Below, piece by piece: positions 43,035 through 46,850 of a stretch of DNA of 46,850 nucleotides. Numbering within the stretch: the stretch's first letter is position 1; each line of letters opens with the position of its first letter. The translations under genes were made by a program, and so were the position numbers. Source of the stretch: an uncultured Paenalcaligenes sp. (GTDB lineage Bacteria; Pseudomonadota; Gammaproteobacteria; Burkholderiales; Burkholderiaceae_B); assembly GCA_947632305.1 (NCBI GenBank), contig CANROS010000005.1, positions 1 through 46,850 of the forward strand, in the 5' to 3' direction. The notes under the pieces were generated by a model. It saw only the letters and a list, made by a program, of their open reading frames with translations, ran no database searches and was not told the origin of the DNA.

Positions 43035-43685
43035 ATGCAAGCATTTACCACTCATATCGGTTTAGTCGCTCCTTTGGATAGAGAAAACGTCGACACAGAT
43101 TTAATTATCCCCAAACAATTTTTGAAGTCCATTAAACGGTCGGGATTTGGTCCCAACTTGTTTGATGAGTTGCGCTATTTGGATCATGGCGAGCCAGGCA
43201 TGGATAACGAAGCCCGCCCTAAAAACCCAGACTTTGTGCTGAATCAAGACCGCTATCAAGGGGCTTCTATATTATTAGCTCGTAAAAACTTTGGTTGTGG
43301 ATCCAGCCGCGAGCACGCGCCTTGGGCTTTGTTGCAGTATGGTTTTCGTGCCATTATTGCACCGTCTTTTGCCGATATCTTTTTTAATAACAGCTTTAAA
43401 AACGGTTTGTTGCCCATCGTGCTAAGCGAGTCTGAGGTAGCGAGTTTATTTGATGAAGTCGAAGCCACCCCTGGTTACGAGCTTAATATTGATCTCGAGC
43501 GTCAGGTGGTAGTGGCTCCTTCTGGTGCCGAGTTTGCTTTTGATATCGACGCTTCACGTAAAGAGTCCTTATTAAAAGGCCTAGATGAAATTGGCAACAC
43601 CTTACAAAAAGCCGATTTGATTAAACAATTTGAAGCAGATCGTTTGGCGCGTCACCCTTGGTTGGTAGCAGAGGCGTTGGCTTAA
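43035..43685 (+). CDS. leuD: 3-isopropylmalate dehydratase small subunit
   Basis: Small (swivelling) subunit that completes the substrate pocket of LeuC. The protein is 216 residues. It shows [14 protein letters not shown] at the start and the substrate-binding [13 protein letters not shown] near residue 91. AAAGGAAA precedes the ATG. It is followed by leuB after 22 bases. Confidence 0.97.
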   Translation: MQAFTTHIGLVAPLDRENVDTDLIIPKQFLKSIKRSGFGPNLFDELRYLDHGEPGMDNEARPKNPDFVLNQDRYQGASILLARKNFGCGSSREHAPWALLQYGFRAIIAPSFADIFFNNSFKNGLLPIVLSESEVASLFDEVEATPGYELNIDLERQVVVAPSGAEFAFDIDASRKESLLKGLDEIGNTLQKADLIKQFEADRLARHPWLVAEALA

Positions 43686-43707
43686 ATAACAGGTTAAAGG
43701 AAAAAAA

Positions 43708-44781
43708 ATGACACAAATTGCTGTTTTACCAGGTGATGGTATTGGTCCAGAAATTACGGCTCAGGCTGCGCGTGTATTAAATGCAGTGGCTCCCGACTTA
43801 ACCTTAGTGGAAGCCGCAGTCGGTGGAGCGGCTTATGATTTATATGGTCACCCTTTGCCACCTGAAACCTTAGAATTAGCCCAAAATTCGGCAGCTATTC
43901 TCTTTGGTGCTGTGGGCGATTGGAAGTACGATACGCTAGATCGCGCTTTGCGCCCAGAACAAGCCATTTTGGGCTTACGTAAAGCTATGGGTTTGTTTGC
44001 TAATTTGCGTCCGGCGATTTTGTATCCCCAGTTGGCTGAGGCCTCTAGCTTAAAGCCAGAAGTCGTGTCGGGTTTAGACATACTTATTGTGCGCGAACTG
44101 ACAGGTGATATTTATTTTGGGCAGCCACGTGGTGTACGCGTCGTAGAAGACGGCCCTTTTGCTGGTGACAAACAGGGTTTTGACACCATGCTGTATGCCG
44201 AGACTGAAATTCGTCGTATTGCACGCATTGCTTTCGAAGCCGCACAAAAGCGCAATAAAAAATTGTGCAGCGTGGATAAGGCCAATGTTTTAGAAACTTC
44301 ACAGTTATGGCGTGATGTCATGATTGAGGTAGCGCAGGACTATCCTGATGTAGAATTAAGCCATATGTATGTGGATAACGCCGCCATGCAGTTGGTGCGA
44401 GCTCCTAAAGAGTTTGATGTCATTGTGACAGGAAATATCTTTGGTGATATTTTGTCCGATGAGGCGGCCATGTTAACGGGTTCTATAGGTATGTTGCCTT
44501 CGGCCTCTTTGAACGCTTCGAATCAAGGTTTATATGAACCTAGTCATGGTTCAGCACCGGATATTGCGGGTCAAAACAAGGCTAACCCCTTGGCGACTAT
44601 ACTCTCAGCTGCTATGTTATTACGTTACTCCTTAGGCAGAGAGAACGAGGCCCAGCGTATTGAGCAAGCCGTTGCCAAGGTCTTAGAGCAAGGCCTGCGC
44701 ACCGCTGATATCCAAAGCGCTGGCACGCAGCTAGTAGGTACCATCGAGATGGGCGATGCCGTTCTCCATGCATTAGGCTAA
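43708..44781 (+). CDS. leuB: 3-isopropylmalate dehydrogenase
   Basis: NAD-dependent oxidative decarboxylation of 3-isopropylmalate in leucine synthesis. The 357 residues include PGDGIGPEI at the start, the substrate-binding arginines around [23 protein letters not shown], and the metal and nucleotide site [14 protein letters not shown] with [22 protein letters not shown] is the ribosome binding site. asd follows after 28 bases. Confidence 0.97.
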   Translation: MTQIAVLPGDGIGPEITAQAARVLNAVAPDLTLVEAAVGGAAYDLYGHPLPPETLELAQNSAAILFGAVGDWKYDTLDRALRPEQAILGLRKAMGLFANLRPAILYPQLAEASSLKPEVVSGLDILIVRELTGDIYFGQPRGVRVVEDGPFAGDKQGFDTMLYAETEIRRIARIAFEAAQKRNKKLCSVDKANVLETSQLWRDVMIEVAQDYPDVELSHMYVDNAAMQLVRAPKEFDVIVTGNIFGDILSDEAAMLTGSIGMLPSASLNASNQGLYEPSHGSAPDIAGQNKANPLATILSAAMLLRYSLGRENEAQRIEQAVAKVLEQGLRTADIQSAGTQLVGTIEMGDAVLHALG

Positions 44782-44809
44782 AACATTTTATTTGTTTAGG
44801 TGATTTTTC

Positions 44810-45931
44810 ATGAAAAAAGCAGTAGGTTTAATCGGTTGGCGTGGCATGGTGGGCTCTGTGCTCATGCAGCGTATGCGCGAAGAAAATGATTTCTCTTTGT
44901 TTGAGCCCGTTTTCTTTTCTACCAGTAACGCGGGCGGTAAGGCTCCAGAGTGGGCTGAGGGCGCAGGTCCGCTCCAAGACGCTTACGATATTGAAAGCTT
45001 AAAAAAGCTGCCGATTATTCTTACTGCCCAAGGTGGCGATTACACCACTGAGGTGTACGGCAAATTACGTGATGCGGGTTGGGATGGTATCTGGATTGAT
45101 GCTGCCAGCACCTTGCGTATGGATGACAGTTCCATTATTGTGCTTGACCCCATTAACCGTGATGTCATTGATGCGGGTTTGGCCAGCGGCATTAAACAAT
45201 ACATAGGTGGTAACTGTACCGTTAGCTGTATGTTGATGGGTATCGGCGGTTTGTTTAAGCACGATGCCGTCGAGTGGATGACTTCCATGACCTACCAAGC
45301 TGCTTCAGGCGGCGGGGCGCAGCACATGCGCGAATTGTTAACCCAGTATGGTGAACTGAATGCAGCGGTTAAACCGCTTTTAGCAGATCCTGCTGCTGCG
45401 ATTTTAGAAATCGACCGTTTGGTCTTAGCCAAACAGCGTGCTGATGACCTAGACAGCCAGCATTTTGGTGTGCCTTTGGGCGGTAATTTGATCCCTTGGA
45501 TTGATTCTGACCTAGGCAATGGTATGTCTCGCGAAGAATGGAAAGGGGGTGTGGAAACCAACAAGGTCTTAGGTCATACGGCAGACAATTACGTACCTGT
45601 AGATGGCCTATGTGTGCGTATTGGCGCTATGCGTTCGCACAGTCAAGCTCTGACCATTAAATTGCGTAAAGATATTCCCTTAGATGAAATCAATGATATC
45701 GTGGCGCAGGGCTCGGCCTGGGCCAAGGTCGTACCGAACGAACGCGAGCGCACTATGCGCGAGCTCACCCCTGTAGCGGTGTCTGGCACCATGGACATCC
45801 CAGTAGGTCGTATGCGTAAACTGGCTATGGGTGATGACTACCTCAGTGCTTTCACTGTGGGTGATCAACTGTTATGGGGTGCTGCTGAGCCATTACGTCG
45901 TATGTTGCGTATTGTCTTAGGGGAACTCTAA
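44810..45931 (+). CDS. asd: Aspartate-semialdehyde dehydrogenase
   Basis: NADPH-dependent reduction of aspartyl phosphate to aspartate semialdehyde, the branch point to lysine, threonine, methionine and diaminopimelate. The 373 residues follow the E. coli-type enzyme. [15 protein letters not shown] binds [20 protein letters not shown] carries the active-site cysteine (Cys136), and [16 protein letters not shown] carries the catalytic histidine. The leuB-asd-fimV order is the arrangement I recall for Bordetella-type genomes. Confidence 0.97.
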   Translation: MKKAVGLIGWRGMVGSVLMQRMREENDFSLFEPVFFSTSNAGGKAPEWAEGAGPLQDAYDIESLKKLPIILTAQGGDYTTEVYGKLRDAGWDGIWIDAASTLRMDDSSIIVLDPINRDVIDAGLASGIKQYIGGNCTVSCMLMGIGGLFKHDAVEWMTSMTYQAASGGGAQHMRELLTQYGELNAAVKPLLADPAAAILEIDRLVLAKQRADDLDSQHFGVPLGGNLIPWIDSDLGNGMSREEWKGGVETNKVLGHTADNYVPVDGLCVRIGAMRSHSQALTIKLRKDIPLDEINDIVAQGSAWAKVVPNERERTMRELTPVAVSGTMDIPVGRMRKLAMGDDYLSAFTVGDQLLWGAAEPLRRMLRIVLGEL

Positions 45932-45933
45932 CT

Positions 45934-46850
45934 ATGAAACAACGCTGTCGCCCTATGCGGGCCTTCTTAACATGGGGTGCAGGTGCGGCGGCAGTGTTAG
46001 GTGCACTCAGCACGCAGGCTGCGGTATTGGGCCACTCTAGAGTGGTTTCTTTGCCGGACCAACCTTTGCGTATTACTGTGTTGCTTAAGGACTTAAGTCC
46101 TGCGGAAATGGCTAGTGTCACTGCTACAGTGGCACCTAGTGCTGCTTGGCAAGAGGCGGGGCTGATAGCACCGGTGGATTTGGCCAGCTTTAGACTTAAA
46201 ACTGTCACAGCGGCACAACCTAATGCTTTACAGCTATTATTAGAATCCTCTCAGGTCTCTGATCAGGCTGTCATTGATGTGTTGCTTGATATTAAGACAG
46301 AGGTTTCTACGCAACGCCATCAGGTGAGTGTGTTGCAGTCGGTGCAGCCCACTCCTATTGCGTTAGCTCAAAGTGCCGCGCGCACGGCGCCACCCGTGGC
46401 CTTGTCCACTTCAAACGCAACGACTTCGGCAGCGCTTACGAACCCGCCACAGACGCATCAGATTCGCGCGGGGCAATCTTTATCTGGAATCGCACGCCAG
46501 TATGGCTCTAGTGATTACTCAGAGCAGCAACTGATGGCAGCTCTTTTGCAGGCCAACCCACATGCTTTTATTCATGGTAATTTAAATTTAATTCGAGCTG
46601 GGGCGGTACTGAGCATTCCAGAGGCTCACACCATTCAGGCCATCACGCCCCAACAGGCTAATCAGCTTTATCATGCACATTTACAGTGGTTTGATGATTA
46701 TAGGCAGCGCTTAGCGCAGGGCCAGCCCATCACGCCTATGACGCAGCTTTCTCCGTCAACTGTAGCTACTGCGCTTACTGAGGTCCCCGAGCCTGCTACC
46801 GCTTCGCAAACAGATCGTTTACAACTTTCTACCGAAGAGCCGGCCCTTTT
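45934..46850 (+). CDS. fimV: FimV-like protein, 5' part (cut by window end)
   Basis: A reading frame that stays open to the last base. It begins MKQRCRPMRAFLTWG with a hydrophobic signal or anchor segment ending about residue 33. VVSLPDQPLRITVLLKDLSP follows, typical of the FimV N-terminal domain. Around residue 174 comes a LysM-like segment (HQIRAGQSLSGIARQYG), then LMAALLQANPHAFIHGN and AGAVLSIPEA, the conserved FimV core. FimV binds peptidoglycan and supports polar type IV pilus and type II secretion assembly. It starts two bases after the asd stop. The C-terminal part lies outside the window. Confidence 0.9.
   Translation, partial: MKQRCRPMRAFLTWGAGAAAVLGALSTQAAVLGHSRVVSLPDQPLRITVLLKDLSPAEMASVTATVAPSAAWQEAGLIAPVDLASFRLKTVTAAQPNALQLLLESSQVSDQAVIDVLLDIKTEVSTQRHQVSVLQSVQPTPIALAQSAARTAPPVALSTSNATTSAALTNPPQTHQIRAGQSLSGIARQYGSSDYSEQQLMAALLQANPHAFIHGNLNLIRAGAVLSIPEAHTIQAITPQQANQLYHAHLQWFDDYRQRLAQGQPITPMTQLSPSTVATALTEVPEPATASQTDRLQLSTEEPAL

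Noticed and set aside
1-46850. CRISPR array, tRNA or rRNA genes, insertion sequences or prophage
   Set aside because: No regularly spaced repeats, cloverleaf-like sequences, transposase or phage genes were seen.

Overview
The window looks like chromosomal DNA of a betaproteobacterium of the order Burkholderiales, most likely the family Alcaligenaceae (Bordetella, Alcaligenes and Paenalcaligenes relatives). This is inferred from gene families and order: hemC-hemD-hemX-hemY-ppa, a BPSS1780-type membrane protein beside a phosphotransferase-type homoserine kinase, and leuC-leuD-leuB-asd-fimV. GC content, judged by eye, is close to one half, except for a clearly AT-rich leader in the first ~490 bases. 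No rRNA, tRNA, IS element, prophage or CRISPR array was seen.

Region 1 (491-5283, +) joins poxB (pyruvate:ubiquinone oxidoreductase) to cydA-cydB-cydX-like (cytochrome bd ubiquinol oxidase) and ends in a strong terminator. Together these form a short pyruvate-to-oxygen electron chain. A lone AlkC-type DNA glycosylase gene follows. Region 2 (6519-15481, -) is a tightly packed nine-gene catabolic operon. In transcription order it encodes a GntR/FCD regulator, an IlvD-type dehydratase, a beta-hydroxyacid dehydrogenase, a hydroxypyruvate-isomerase-like protein, a DenD-like D-erythronate dehydrogenase, a TRAP transporter (DctP, DctQ, DctM) and a D-2-hydroxyacid dehydrogenase. It probably imports and oxidises a small sugar acid. 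The usual tetronate kinase and decarboxylase are absent, so the end of the route is unknown. A 23-bp inverted repeat upstream of the regulator is the likely operator.

Region 3 (15585-16888) holds an Ivy-like periplasmic lysozyme inhibitor (-), an unrecognised 73-residue protein under a palindrome-rich promoter (+), and a 40-residue one-helix membrane protein coupled to hemC. Region 4 (16890-22761, +) is hemC, hemD, hemX, hemY, ppa and a fumarylpyruvate-hydrolase-like gene. Region 5 (22783-31735, +) is a compact Tad/Flp pilus locus: Flp pilin, two TadE/G-like pseudopilins, an unrecognised exported protein, CpaB, the CpaC secretin, an FHA-CpaF/TadA fusion ATPase, TadB, TadC and a DUF192 protein. 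It lacks TadZ, TadV and TadD within the window.

Region 6 (31686-39470) contains the BPSS1780-family protein and thrB (-), dusA (+), a nitronate monooxygenase, a CBS-pair protein and a YihY/BrkB-family protein (-), then a DUF2069 protein and SelO (+). Region 7 (39499-46850, +) is aroC, an M48 lipoprotein protease with a terminator, then leuC, leuD, leuB, asd and a fimV-like gene cut by the window end. Most of the window is conventional. The items most worth a second look are the sugar-acid operon, the Tad locus with its FHA-fused ATPase, the elongated CydX and the small hemC-coupled membrane protein.
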